Assembly (NCBI GenBank): GCA_900540995.1
Contig: UQHO01000003.1
Span: 24,131-88,130, forward strand
Source of the DNA: an uncultured Collinsella sp.
GTDB lineage: Bacteria > Actinomycetota > Coriobacteriia > Coriobacteriales > Coriobacteriaceae
Length of the DNA stretch: 64,000 nt
Direction: 5' to 3'
Shown here piece by piece: positions 41,431 to 48,832 of the stretch (its first letter is position 1; each line of letters begins with the position of its first letter). The translations under genes were made by a program, and so were the position numbers. The notes beneath the pieces are model-generated. The model ran no database searches. It was not told where the DNA came from and saw only the letters and a list, made by a program, of their open reading frames with translations.

Positions 41431-41691
41431 TTATTTAGCGCGCTCGACGACCTCGATGAGGCGCCAACGCTTCATCTTGGACATAGGACGGGTCTCCATA
41501 ACGCGGACGGTATCGCCCACGCCAGCCGTGCACTCCTCGTCGTGAGCGTGCAGCTTCTTGGAGCTGGTCATCATCTTGCCGTACTTGGGGTGACGCTTGC
41601 GCTCGGTGATGGTGACAACAATGGTCTTGGCACCGGAGACGGAGGTAACGACACCCGTACGGACCTTACGCGAGTTACGCGAATCAGTCAT
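41431..41691 (-). CDS. rpsQ: 30S ribosomal protein S17
   Basis: 16S-rRNA-binding OB-fold protein of 86 residues. It starts MTDSRNSRKVRTGVVTS and has the S17 signature GDTVRVMETRPMSKMKRWRL, ending VEVVERAK-like. It lies 16 bases after rpmC, in canonical order. Confidence 0.97.
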   Translation of the reverse strand: MTDSRNSRKVRTGVVTSVSGAKTIVVTITERKRHPKYGKMMTSSKKLHAHDEECTAGVGDTVRVMETRPMSKMKRWRLIEVVERAK

Positions 41692-41707
41692 GTTCTCTCC
41701 TTAGGTC

Positions 41708-41923
41708 CTACTCGGCGACAGCGGACTTCTCCGCTGCGATCTCGCGGGCGCGCTGCTCCGTGAGGACGCGAGCGATGTCCTTCTTCACGGTGTTGACGCG
41801 AGCGGTGTTGTCCAGCTGGCTGGTGGCCATCTGGAAACGAAGGTTAAAGAGCTCGGCGCGCATTTCCTTCAGCTTCTCAACGAGCTGAGCGTCCGAGAGC
41901 TCACGAATCTCTGCGGGCTTCAT
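41708..41923 (-). CDS. rpmC: 50S ribosomal protein L29
   Basis: Small two-helix protein of 71 residues near the exit tunnel. It starts MKPAEIRELSDAQLVEKLKE and has the LFNLRFQMATSQLDNTARV signature. Its ATG overlaps the rplP stop by one base (TAATG), which suggests translational coupling. Confidence 0.97.
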   Translation of the reverse strand: MKPAEIRELSDAQLVEKLKEMRAELFNLRFQMATSQLDNTARVNTVKKDIARVLTEQRAREIAAEKSAVAE

Positions 41924-42426
41924 TAGTTCTCCTCCTTGGCGGCGGCGGCGTCCTCAGCAGCCCACTTGGCCTCGAGAGCGGCCTCCTCAGCCATCTCCTT
42001 CTCGATGCGCTGCTCAGCGTTCTTAGCAGCAACAATCTTGGTCTTGATGGGGAGCTTGTGCTGCGCAAGACGCAGAGCCTCGCGAGCGACCTCCTCGGGA
42101 ACACCCTTGACCTCGAACATGATGCGGCCGGGCTTGACGACGGCCACCCACTCCTCGGGATTACCCTTACCAGAACCCATGCGAGTCTCGGCGGGCTTCT
42201 TGGTGATGGGCTTATCGGGGAAGATCGTGATGTAGACACGACCGCCACGCTTCATGTAGCGGGTCATGGCAATACGAGCGGCCTCGATCTGACGGTTGGT
42301 GATCCAATGGGCCTCGAGAGCCTGGATACCAAACTCGCCGAAATGCAGCTCGGTATTACCCTTGGCCTGGCCCTTCATGGAGCCACGCTGCACCTTGCGG
42401 TGAAGAATACGCTTAGGGGCAAGCAC
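41923..42426 (-). CDS. rplP: 50S ribosomal protein L16 with C-terminal extension
   Basis: Large-subunit protein that helps form the A site. Residues 1 to about 138 are a normal L16 (MLAPKRILHRKVQRGSMKG at the start, then GKGNPEEWVAVVKPGRIMFE). The usual length is about 137-144, but this one has 167 residues: an extra tail rich in Ala and Glu (EKEMAEEAALEAKWAAEDAA). The GTG start overlaps the rpsC stop (TAGTG) and its stop overlaps rpmC, so all three are tightly coupled. Confidence 0.96.
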   Translation of the reverse strand: MLAPKRILHRKVQRGSMKGQAKGNTELHFGEFGIQALEAHWITNRQIEAARIAMTRYMKRGGRVYITIFPDKPITKKPAETRMGSGKGNPEEWVAVVKPGRIMFEVKGVPEEVAREALRLAQHKLPIKTKIVAAKNAEQRIEKEMAEEAALEAKWAAEDAAAAKEEN

Positions 42427-43136
42427 TACTGACCCCTCCTCTCGGAGTTACGACGACGAGGACGGGAAGAGCCCTCGAGTGCAGGGTTGGGAACAGGCTG
42501 GCCCGGGAGCTTCTCGCCCAGGTAGATCCAGACCTTCACGCCGCAAGCGCCCATGGTGGTGCTGGCGACAGCCGTGCCGTAGTCGATCTTGGCGCGGAGG
42601 GTGTGCAGAGGCACGCGACCCTCACGGTACCACTCACGACGGCCCATCTCGGCACCGCCGAGACGACCGGAGCACTGGATACGGATGCCCTTGGCGCCGG
42701 CCTTGCGAGCGGACTGGACAGCCTTGCGCATAGCGCGACGGAAGGCAACGCGGCCCTCGAGCTGCTCAGCAATGGACTGAGCAACGAGGTTGGCGTCGAG
42801 CTCGGGGCGCTTGATCTCGACAACGTCGACGGAGAGCTGGCCCTTGGAGACGCCAGCGACCTTCTCGAGCTCGGTGCGGAGGGTATCGATCTCGGCACCC
42901 TTCTTACCGATGACAACGCCGGGGCGAGCGGTGAGGATGATGACCTTCACCTTGTCGCCAGCGCGCTCGATCTCGACACGGGAGACAGCTGCGCGGGAAA
43001 GACGCTTCTCGAGGTACTTGCGGATCTCGAGATCGTTACCGAGGGTCTTAGCGTAATCCTTCTCTGCGAACCAGCGAGAGCGCCAGTTCTCGGTGATGCC
43101 AAGACGGAAGCCGGTGGGGTAGACTTTCTGACCCAT
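42426..43136 (-). CDS. rpsC: 30S ribosomal protein S3
   Basis: Small-subunit protein at the mRNA entry, 236 residues. It starts MGQKVYPTGFRLGITENW, has the KH domain (VIIGKKG-like VVIGKKGAEIDTLRTELEKV) and the C-terminal S3 domain (RIQCSGRLGGAEMGRREWYR). The C-terminus is basic. It lies 6 bases after rplV. Confidence 0.97.
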   Translation of the reverse strand: MGQKVYPTGFRLGITENWRSRWFAEKDYAKTLGNDLEIRKYLEKRLSRAAVSRVEIERAGDKVKVIILTARPGVVIGKKGAEIDTLRTELEKVAGVSKGQLSVDVVEIKRPELDANLVAQSIAEQLEGRVAFRRAMRKAVQSARKAGAKGIRIQCSGRLGGAEMGRREWYREGRVPLHTLRAKIDYGTAVASTTMGACGVKVWIYLGEKLPGQPVPNPALEGSSRPRRRNSERRGQ

Positions 43137-43142
43137 ACAGCT

Positions 43143-43514
43143 TTACGCCTCCTTTCGAGGAGCAACGACGACGGTGATGTGGGAAGTACGCTTCAGAATG
43201 CGAGAAGCGGAACCCTTGGCGCGGGGACGGATGCGCTTAAGCGTCGGACCCTCGTCAACATAGGCAGCGGCGACAACCAGGTTGTCGGCACGCAGACCGT
43301 TGTTGTTCTCGGCGTTCGCAACGGCGGAACGGAGAACCTTCTCGACATCCACGGCGACGGCGCGGTCGCAGAAGTGGAGGATGTCGAAGGCCTGAGCGAC
43401 AGGCTTGCGGCGGATCAGATCGACCACCAGGCGGGCCTTGCTGGGGGAAACACGCACGTACTTAGCGACGGCGCGAACCTCGGTGGCCTCAGTTTCAATA
43501 GACTTAGTTGCCAT
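43143..43514 (-). CDS. rplV: 50S ribosomal protein L22
   Basis: Exit-tunnel protein of 123 residues. The signatures are AVAKYVRVSPSKARLVVDLI near the N-terminus and the tunnel hairpin PRAKGSASRILKRTSHITVV near the C-terminus. It sits between rpsS (14 bases upstream) and rpsC. Confidence 0.97.
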   Translation of the reverse strand: MATKSIETEATEVRAVAKYVRVSPSKARLVVDLIRRKPVAQAFDILHFCDRAVAVDVEKVLRSAVANAENNNGLRADNLVVAAAYVDEGPTLKRIRPRAKGSASRILKRTSHITVVVAPRKEA

Positions 43515-43528
43515 TTACGGTTAACCCC

Positions 43529-43789
43529 CTATTTGGCCTTGTGGCCACGGAACGTACGAGTCGGCGCGAACTCGCCGAGCTTGTGACCAACCATGGACTC
43601 GGTAACATACACGGGCACATGCTTGCGGCCGTCGTGGACGGCGATGGTGTGACCAACCATCTCGGGGAAGATGGTGGACGCGCGGGACCAGGTCTTCACG
43701 ACGTCCTTCTTGCCAGCCTCGTTCATCGCGGTGATACGCGAGAGAAGGCGAGTCTCCACGAACGGGCCCTTTTTGAGACTTCTGCTCAT
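43529..43789 (-). CDS. rpsS: 30S ribosomal protein S19
   Basis: Small-subunit head protein of 86 residues. It starts MSRSLKKGPFVETRLLSRIT and has the S19 signature VTESMVGHKLGEFAPTRTFR then GHKAK. It is 32 bases after rplB, in canonical order. Confidence 0.97.
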   Translation of the reverse strand: MSRSLKKGPFVETRLLSRITAMNEAGKKDVVKTWSRASTIFPEMVGHTIAVHDGRKHVPVYVTESMVGHKLGEFAPTRTFRGHKAK

Positions 43790-43821
43790 AAGTGCTTTCT
43801 CCTAAAACTCGGTATCCGAAA

Positions 43822-44652
43822 TTACTTCTTACGGCGACGAATGATGTGCTGGTTCGAGACCTTCTTCTTCTTGCGCGTACGAAGGCCCTTCGTCGGCTTA
43901 CCCCAGGGGGTAACGGAGGGACGACCAGAGGTGTGGTTCTTGCCCTCGCCACCGCCGTGCGGGTGGTCGACAGGGTTCATGACGGTACCGCGGACGGTCG
44001 GGCGCACGTTCATGTGACGCTTACGGCCGGCCTTGCCGATGACGATGTTGGAGTGATCGGCGTTGCCGACCTCACCGACGGTGGCGCGGCAGGTAACGAG
44101 GATGCGGCGCATCTCGGAGGAAGGCATACGGACGATAGCGTACTTGCCCTCCTTACCCATCAGCTGGCAGGAGTTGCCGGCGGAACGGGCGATAGCAGCG
44201 CCCTTGCCCGGCTGGAACTCGACGGCATGGATGAGCGTACCGACGGGGATGTCGGCGAGGGGCAGAGCGTTGCCCGGCTTGATGTCGGCGTCAGAACCGG
44301 ACATGATGGTCTGACCGACCTCGAGGCCCTTGGGGGCCAGGATGTAGCGCTTCTCACCGTCAGCGTAGTGCAGCAGAGCGATGCGAGCGGAACGGTTCGG
44401 ATCGTACTCGATCGTGGCAACCTTGGCGGGCACGCCGTCCTTGTTGCGCTTGAAGTCGATCACGCGGTAACGACGCTTCACGCCGCCGCCCTGATGGCGG
44501 GTGGTGATGCGGCCGTTGTTGTTACGACCGGCCTTCTTGGGCAGGGGCTCGAGAAGAGACTTCTCGGGCTTGGTGCAGGTGATCTCGGAGAAGTCGGAGA
44601 TCGTCTGCCAACGCCTACCAGCGGAGGTCGGCTTAAGGTGCTTTACAGCCAT
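43822..44652 (-). CDS. rplB: 50S ribosomal protein L2
   Basis: Large-subunit protein near the peptidyl-transferase centre, 276 residues. It starts MAVKHLKPTSAGRRWQTISD and has the C-terminal signature RPTVRGTVMNPVDHPHGGGE, including the conserved histidine. The start at 44652 was chosen for the GAAAGGGATTG before it; the frame extends 25 codons upstream without homology. A 179-base spacer with a strong hairpin lies upstream, instead of the usual tight spacing after rplW. Confidence 0.97.
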   Translation of the reverse strand: MAVKHLKPTSAGRRWQTISDFSEITCTKPEKSLLEPLPKKAGRNNNGRITTRHQGGGVKRRYRVIDFKRNKDGVPAKVATIEYDPNRSARIALLHYADGEKRYILAPKGLEVGQTIMSGSDADIKPGNALPLADIPVGTLIHAVEFQPGKGAAIARSAGNSCQLMGKEGKYAIVRMPSSEMRRILVTCRATVGEVGNADHSNIVIGKAGRKRHMNVRPTVRGTVMNPVDHPHGGGEGKNHTSGRPSVTPWGKPTKGLRTRKKKKVSNQHIIRRRKK

Positions 44653-44732
44653 TACAATCCCTTTCAATAGGAATCCGTTAGCCATCGCAGACAGGGATTC
44701 GAGGTTCTGCCTCGGGTGCGATGACACCGGAC

Positions 44733-44756
44733 GTATACACGGTTCCGGGCGTGTCC
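44733..44756 (-). promoter_or_regulatory. Element shared by the rplB and rplC upstream regions, rplB copy
   Basis: On the minus strand this 24-base sequence begins GGACACGCCCGG and ends CCGTGTATAC. It matches the copy upstream of rplC (46598-46621) at 21 of 24 positions. It lies about 80 bases before rplB. The TATAC end could be a -10 box, though no good -35 is seen; a protein-binding or processing site is the alternative. Confidence 0.4.
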
Positions 44757-44776
44757 ATTTTATACGCCCAAAACCT

Positions 44777-44814
44777 TGAGCTCCCGCCTCCCCTATTTGG
44801 GAGGCATGAGCTCA
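44777..44814 (-). other. Strong hairpin between rplW and rplB
   Basis: TGAGCTC (44777-44783) pairs with GAGCTCA (44808-44814), and inside GCCTCCC (44786-44792) pairs with GGGAGGC (44799-44805). That makes a 14-base-pair stem with 2-base offsets. On the minus strand AAGGTTTTGG follows, a weak U-run. It could attenuate transcription before rplB. Confidence 0.5.
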
Positions 44815-44831
44815 CTCAACAGCAGCGAGTC

Positions 44832-45119
44832 TTAGGCCTGGTTGCCAAAGACCTCGATGGTGTCGCCCTCGGCCAGCGTGACGATGGCCTTCTTCCAAGA
44901 ACGGGTCTTGCCGGCGACATAGCGCACGCGCTTTGTCTTGGGCTTGACCGTCAGGGTGTTCACGCGAACGACCTTGACGCCGAAGATCTCCTCGACAGCG
45001 TCCTTGATCTGATACTTGTTAGCATCCTTGGCGACCTCGAACGTGTACTTGTTCAGCTCCATGCCGGAGAAGGAACGCTCGGACACGATCGGACGGATGA
45101 TGATCTCGTGGGCGGTCAT
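44832..45119 (-). CDS. rplW: 50S ribosomal protein L23
   Basis: Exit-site protein of 95 residues that docks trigger factor and SRP. It starts MTAHEIIIRPIVSERSFSGM and has VVRVNTLTVKPKTKRVRYVA in the loop region. It begins immediately after the rplD stop with no spacer, so the two are probably coupled. Confidence 0.97.
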   Translation of the reverse strand: MTAHEIIIRPIVSERSFSGMELNKYTFEVAKDANKYQIKDAVEEIFGVKVVRVNTLTVKPKTKRVRYVAGKTRSWKKAIVTLAEGDTIEVFGNQA

Positions 45120-45746
45120 TTATGCAAGCACCTCCCCGAAGTGAGCGGCGATGTCGGCGGGCATCAGCACAGCGTTGTTGTTGACGAGATCGTAGGTGTT
45201 GGCCTCGTCAGCGGTGATGATGAACGTCTTGGGAATGTTGCGGAACGACAGGTAGGCGTTGACGTCCTCATCGCGAACGATGATGGTCAGACGCTTGCCC
45301 TCAAGGCCGAGAGCCTTGAGCATGGCAACGGCAGCCTTGGTGGAAGGCTTCTCGAAGCCGTAGTCGTCGACGAGCACGAGCTCGCCATCGGCCAGCTTGG
45401 CGGACAGCGCGGAGCGCATAGCCAGCTTGACCTCCTTGTTGTTCATACGCTTAGCGTAGGAACGGGGCTTGGGGGCGAAGACAACGCCACCGTGACGCCA
45501 CTGGGCAGCACGGATGGAACCCTGGCGGGCACGGCCGGTGCCCTTCTGACGCCAAGGCTTCTTGCCGCCACCGGAAACCTCAGAGCGGCCCTTAGCGGAC
45601 TGGGTGCCCTGACGCCAAGAGGCCATCTGGCACTTGACGATGTGGTGCATAACGTGGATGTTCGGCTCGATGCCGTACACCTCAGCGGCGAGCTCGGCCT
45701 CGGCGACCTTCTTGCCCTCGCTGTTCTTTACTTCAAACTTTGCCAT
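45120..45746 (-). CDS. rplD: 50S ribosomal protein L4
   Basis: Exit-tunnel protein of 208 residues. The extended tunnel loop shows GRSEVSGGGKKPWRQKGTGR then ARQGSIRAAQWRHGGVVFAP. The C-terminus is typical. In other bacteria L4 represses its own S10 operon; no leader with that structure was recognised here. It lies 46 bases after rplC. Confidence 0.97.
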   Translation of the reverse strand: MAKFEVKNSEGKKVAEAELAAEVYGIEPNIHVMHHIVKCQMASWRQGTQSAKGRSEVSGGGKKPWRQKGTGRARQGSIRAAQWRHGGVVFAPKPRSYAKRMNNKEVKLAMRSALSAKLADGELVLVDDYGFEKPSTKAAVAMLKALGLEGKRLTIIVRDEDVNAYLSFRNIPKTFIITADEANTYDLVNNNAVLMPADIAAHFGEVLA

Positions 45747-45792
45747 TTAAGTGTTCTCCTTGGTATGACGCTGGGCTAAATGGGCTGGGCCC

Positions 45793-46413
45793 TTAGGCCA
45801 TACGGATGGCGACGAGACCATTCTTGGCACCCGGGACAGCGCCCTTGACCAAGATGAGGTTCTGCTCGGCATCGATGCGGACAACGGAAAGGTTCTTGAC
45901 GGTAACGCGCTCGTTACCCATGTGACCGGCCATCTTGACGCCCTTGAGGACGCGCGCAGGATAGGCGCACTGACCGATAGAACCGGGGTGACGCTGGAAG
46001 TGAGAACCATGCGTCATAGGACCGCGGCGCTGACCCCAGCGCTTGATGCGACCCTGGAAGCCCTTACCCTTGGAGGTACCGATGACGTCGACCTTCTCGA
46101 CATCAGCGAAATCAGCGACGGTGACGACCTCGCCGACCTTGTGCTCCTCGCCGTTCTCGACGCGGACCTCACGAAGGAAACGGACAGGCTCGACGCCAGC
46201 CTTAGCGAAGTGACCAGCCATGGGCTTGTTCACGTTCTTGGCCTTGATGTCGCCGAAACCGATCTGGACGGCGTCATAGCCGTCGGTTGCCTGAGTTTTA
46301 ACCTGCGAGACAGCGCAGGGGCCAGCCTGGATGACCGTGACGGGAACGACGTTGTCGTCCTCGTCCCAAACCTGGGTCATGCCAATCTTGCGGCCGAGAA
46401 TCATGCTGATCAA
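45793..46413 (-). CDS. rplC: 50S ribosomal protein L3
   Basis: Early-assembly protein of 206 residues. It starts MISMILGRKIGMTQVWDEDD, and the L3 signature is GKGFQGRIKRWGQRRGPMTH then GSHFQRHPGSIG. The start is taken as TTG at 46413, because family members commonly begin MIxxI(Y/L)G; an ATG three codons later is possible. No strong ribosome-binding site is seen for either. Its usual upstream partner rpsJ is 13.9 kb away, so it is now the first gene of the unit. Confidence 0.95.
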   Translation of the reverse strand: MISMILGRKIGMTQVWDEDDNVVPVTVIQAGPCAVSQVKTQATDGYDAVQIGFGDIKAKNVNKPMAGHFAKAGVEPVRFLREVRVENGEEHKVGEVVTVADFADVEKVDVIGTSKGKGFQGRIKRWGQRRGPMTHGSHFQRHPGSIGQCAYPARVLKGVKMAGHMGNERVTVKNLSVVRIDAEQNLILVKGAVPGAKNGLVAIRMA

Positions 46414-46597
46414 GATATGATCCCAACTCTCGCGTGGTCTTGGGACAATGCGTACACCACCGAGCGTACGCCCCTAGAGGACCACTACTTACACGACGTG
46501 CTCCCCAGCCTTGTATTGCGTCCAGACTACCTGACAACCCTATTAAGCAGGCATTTTGTCCAGCCAGAATACTCCCCTGGTTACACACAGCTGTTTA

Positions 46598-46621
46598 GTA
46601 TACACGGCTGCGGGCGTATCC
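46598..46621 (-). promoter_or_regulatory. Element shared by the rplB and rplC upstream regions, rplC copy
   Basis: On the minus strand it begins GGATACGCCCGC and ends CCGTGTATAC, with TATACT (46597-46602) as a possible -10 box. It matches the rplB copy at 21 of 24 positions. GGATACGCCCGG also occurs upstream of the rpsL promoter (around 63848-63859). It is the best promoter candidate for rplC. Confidence 0.45.
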
Positions 46622-46680
46622 ATCGAGATTCATATTTCACTCACATTGTTTACGCAGGTAAAGTGCGTGGAGTCGCCTGG

Positions 46681-46817
46681 GCTTGGCAGAGGGGCGGCGA
46701 AATATATTAAGTTTGCTGCTCTACAGTCCTGCGCAAGACGGAAAGCACATTAAGTGCTTTCCTTTGCGTGCGGAACTCGCGACAAACTTAATATATTTCG
46801 CCGCCCCTCTGCCAAGC
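46681..46817. repeat. Palindromic repeat family B, full copy
   Basis: Perfect 34-base arms (46681-46714 and 46784-46817) enclose a 69-base core. The core holds a second perfect hairpin, GGAAAGCAC/GTGCTTTCC, at 46740-46762. The whole 137 bases can fold into one long rod. Fifty-five bases of it (46707-46761) recur identically at 63946-64000, but there with different outer sequence. It lies between the histidine phosphatase and rplC. Confidence 0.9.
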
Positions 46818-46861
46818 TCGGGAGACGACACGTTGATGTCTGCTTAACTCTGCTCGCTCAG

Positions 46862-47488
46862 CTAATTACTTTGTTGGGGGTCCACTATTTGCTGAAGGGT
46901 GAACTTACACTGCATTGGCTCGCCTTCTGCTTGCGGCTTTTCCTCGTCAAAATCGAAGATCATGATGGCGCAGTTGGGGAGTTTTGTTGGGAGCTCGAAG
47001 CCCTCTGGGGCTGCAGCCTTGATGAATTGGCGGCTGGCGCTGCCGTGGCTTACTGCTAGGAGGGTTTCGATGCCCTCGGAGCCCATGATATTGGTAAGCG
47101 CATCCACCATACGTTCTTGCAGCGCCTGGCTTCCTTCTCCTCCGAAGGGGACCAGGTCCTCGCCCGGATCCCAGACGTCGGTGGGTAGCGCGTCGTGCGG
47201 GCCTTCTTCGAAGGTGCCGTAGCAGCGCTCGATAATGCCTTCGTAGGGCTCGGCTGCTGCGTCCGGGCCGAGGAGCTCGCATGCGACGAGCTGAGCTGTG
47301 TCCATGGCTCGGCCTAAGGGCGAAGAGATCACTTTGTCGGGGACGACGCCGTGGCCCTTAAGCCATGCGGCTGCCATCCCGGCTTGCTGACGGCCCAGAT
47401 CGGTCAGCGGCGAATCGCAGCGACCCTGGACGAGCTTCTTGACGTTGAATTCCGTCTGGCCATGACGAAGTAGATATAGGCGCTTCAT
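46862..47488 (-). CDS. Histidine phosphatase family protein (phosphoglycerate mutase-like)
   Basis: Enzyme of 208 residues in the histidine phosphatase superfamily. The catalytic RHG is in LYLLRHGQTEFN near residue 9, and the second histidine is in AVSHGSASRQF. The family includes cofactor-dependent phosphoglycerate mutases and many broad phosphatases; the short length fits the phosphatase branch. The substrate is unknown. It is the last gene of the block next to rplC. Confidence 0.87.
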   Translation of the reverse strand: MKRLYLLRHGQTEFNVKKLVQGRCDSPLTDLGRQQAGMAAAWLKGHGVVPDKVISSPLGRAMDTAQLVACELLGPDAAAEPYEGIIERCYGTFEEGPHDALPTDVWDPGEDLVPFGGEGSQALQERMVDALTNIMGSEGIETLLAVSHGSASRQFIKAAAPEGFELPTKLPNCAIMIFDFDEEKPQAEGEPMQCKFTLQQIVDPQQSN

Positions 47489-47527
47489 GCTCTCCCCTTC
47501 TGTATACCTAGCTTTACCGGCGCAGCC

Positions 47528-48688
47528 CTACTCGTGGGTATGGCCTACGTAGTCTTCGTCGATCGTAATCTTGGCAATCGACTTGGGATATTCCGATTCG
47601 ACCCGTTGTGCCAGCGCGTGTTTTACGTCTTCGGCACTCATCTGCAGATCCGAGGGACGCACGCAGTCAAAGATCACGTTGGTGTGCGTAGGACCCGGCA
47701 CACAGCGTAGGTCATGAATCGAGAGGCGGTTATCGATCTCCTGAGCCATGGCGTGAATGCGCAAGCGCATGCTCGCCACCTTGGGGTCATCGGTCACGAT
47801 GGGATCGTAGTGAAGCGTGACGATCATGCCGTCTTCGTCCCTAAACGACTGCTCGATGTTATCGAGCGTGTCGTGGCTTTCCAGCGGGCTGGCCTCGGCC
47901 GCCATCTCGGCGTGAGCGCTTGCGAACTTCCTGCCCGGGCCGTAGTCGTGAACCATCAAATCGTGAACTCCCAAAACGCCGGGATAGCTCATGATCTTGT
48001 CTCGAATGTGCTTGACCAGCTTAGGATCGGGCGACTGACCCAAAAGCGGGCTCACCGTATCTTGAATAAGTTCAAAGCCGCTCCAGCCAATATAGGCGCC
48101 AACGGCAAGGCCAACCCATGCGTCAAGATTGATGTGCGTCACCTGCGAAACAATTGCACATGCCAGCACGGCGCCTGTGGCAAGAACATCGTTCTTGGAA
48201 TCCTGGGCAGTCGCATGCAGTGTCTCGGACTCGATACGGTCGCCGAGCTTTTGGTTGAGCGCCGCCATCCACAGCTTAACAACCATCGAAAGCGCCAGGA
48301 CTGCCACCAGGGCAAGCGAGAACTCGACAGGTTCGGGGTGGATGATACGCTCAAACGAGGACTTCACCAGTTCAAGGCCAATGAGAAGCACGAGCGCCGC
48401 CACGACAAGACCCGAGAGGTACTCGTAGCGACCATGGCCGTATGGATGCTCGGGGTCGGCGGGCTTGCTCGCCAGCTTAAAGCCCAGCACGCTCACGATA
48501 TTCGAGCTGGCATCGGACAGGTTGTTCATGGCATCCGCCACAATCGAAACCGATCCCGAAACCACACCGATTGCGCCCTTCGCAGTACAAAGCGCCACAT
48601 TGGCGACAATACACACCATGCCCGCTAACGTGCCTACACGCGCACGATCGCCCTGCGCGCGCTTAACTATCCACTCGACCATCTGCAT
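47528..48688 (-). CDS. Cation diffusion facilitator family transporter
   Basis: Membrane exporter of 386 residues, with about six membrane helices in the first half and a cytoplasmic metal-binding domain in the second. Metal-site motifs are DAMNNLSDASSN in helix 2 and HATAQDSKNDVLATG in helix 5. The family exports Zn, Fe, Mn or Co in exchange for protons; the DxxxD/HxxxD pattern alone does not fix the metal. The C-terminal extension (about 310-386) repeats the ferredoxin-like fold. Confidence 0.88.
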   Translation of the reverse strand: MQMVEWIVKRAQGDRARVGTLAGMVCIVANVALCTAKGAIGVVSGSVSIVADAMNNLSDASSNIVSVLGFKLASKPADPEHPYGHGRYEYLSGLVVAALVLLIGLELVKSSFERIIHPEPVEFSLALVAVLALSMVVKLWMAALNQKLGDRIESETLHATAQDSKNDVLATGAVLACAIVSQVTHINLDAWVGLAVGAYIGWSGFELIQDTVSPLLGQSPDPKLVKHIRDKIMSYPGVLGVHDLMVHDYGPGRKFASAHAEMAAEASPLESHDTLDNIEQSFRDEDGMIVTLHYDPIVTDDPKVASMRLRIHAMAQEIDNRLSIHDLRCVPGPTHTNVIFDCVRPSDLQMSAEDVKHALAQRVESEYPKSIAKITIDEDYVGHTHE

Positions 48689-48760
48689 CCGCCCCCACGG
48701 TACTACCTATATATCTATTGCTCAAACGGATTGTAGTGTAGCCACTTTGTCTCCCAGATA

Positions 48761-48795
48761 CAAAGAGGCCGCAGCCCGCACGGGCCACGGCCTTG
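48761..48795 (-). terminator. Terminator after the PTS EIIC gene
   Basis: AAGGCCGTGGCCCG pairs with CGGGCTGCGGCCT around a short loop, with one mismatch. On the minus strand CTTTGTATC follows. It lies about 38 bases after the EIIC stop and before the CDF gene. Confidence 0.6.
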
Positions 48796-48832
48796 GAGCA
48801 TGACAAAAGAATCGTCCTTTTGTCGCACAGGT

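Larger units (their letters stand above)
46414..46861. other. Gene-free junction upstream of rplC
   Basis: This 448-base region is the left boundary of the block that holds the fatty-acid genes. It contains the presumed rplC leader of about 180 bases, the 24-base element shared with rplB (46598-46621) and the 137-base family B palindrome (46681-46817). The last 44 bases lead to the histidine phosphatase stop. No gene was found. Confidence 0.65.
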
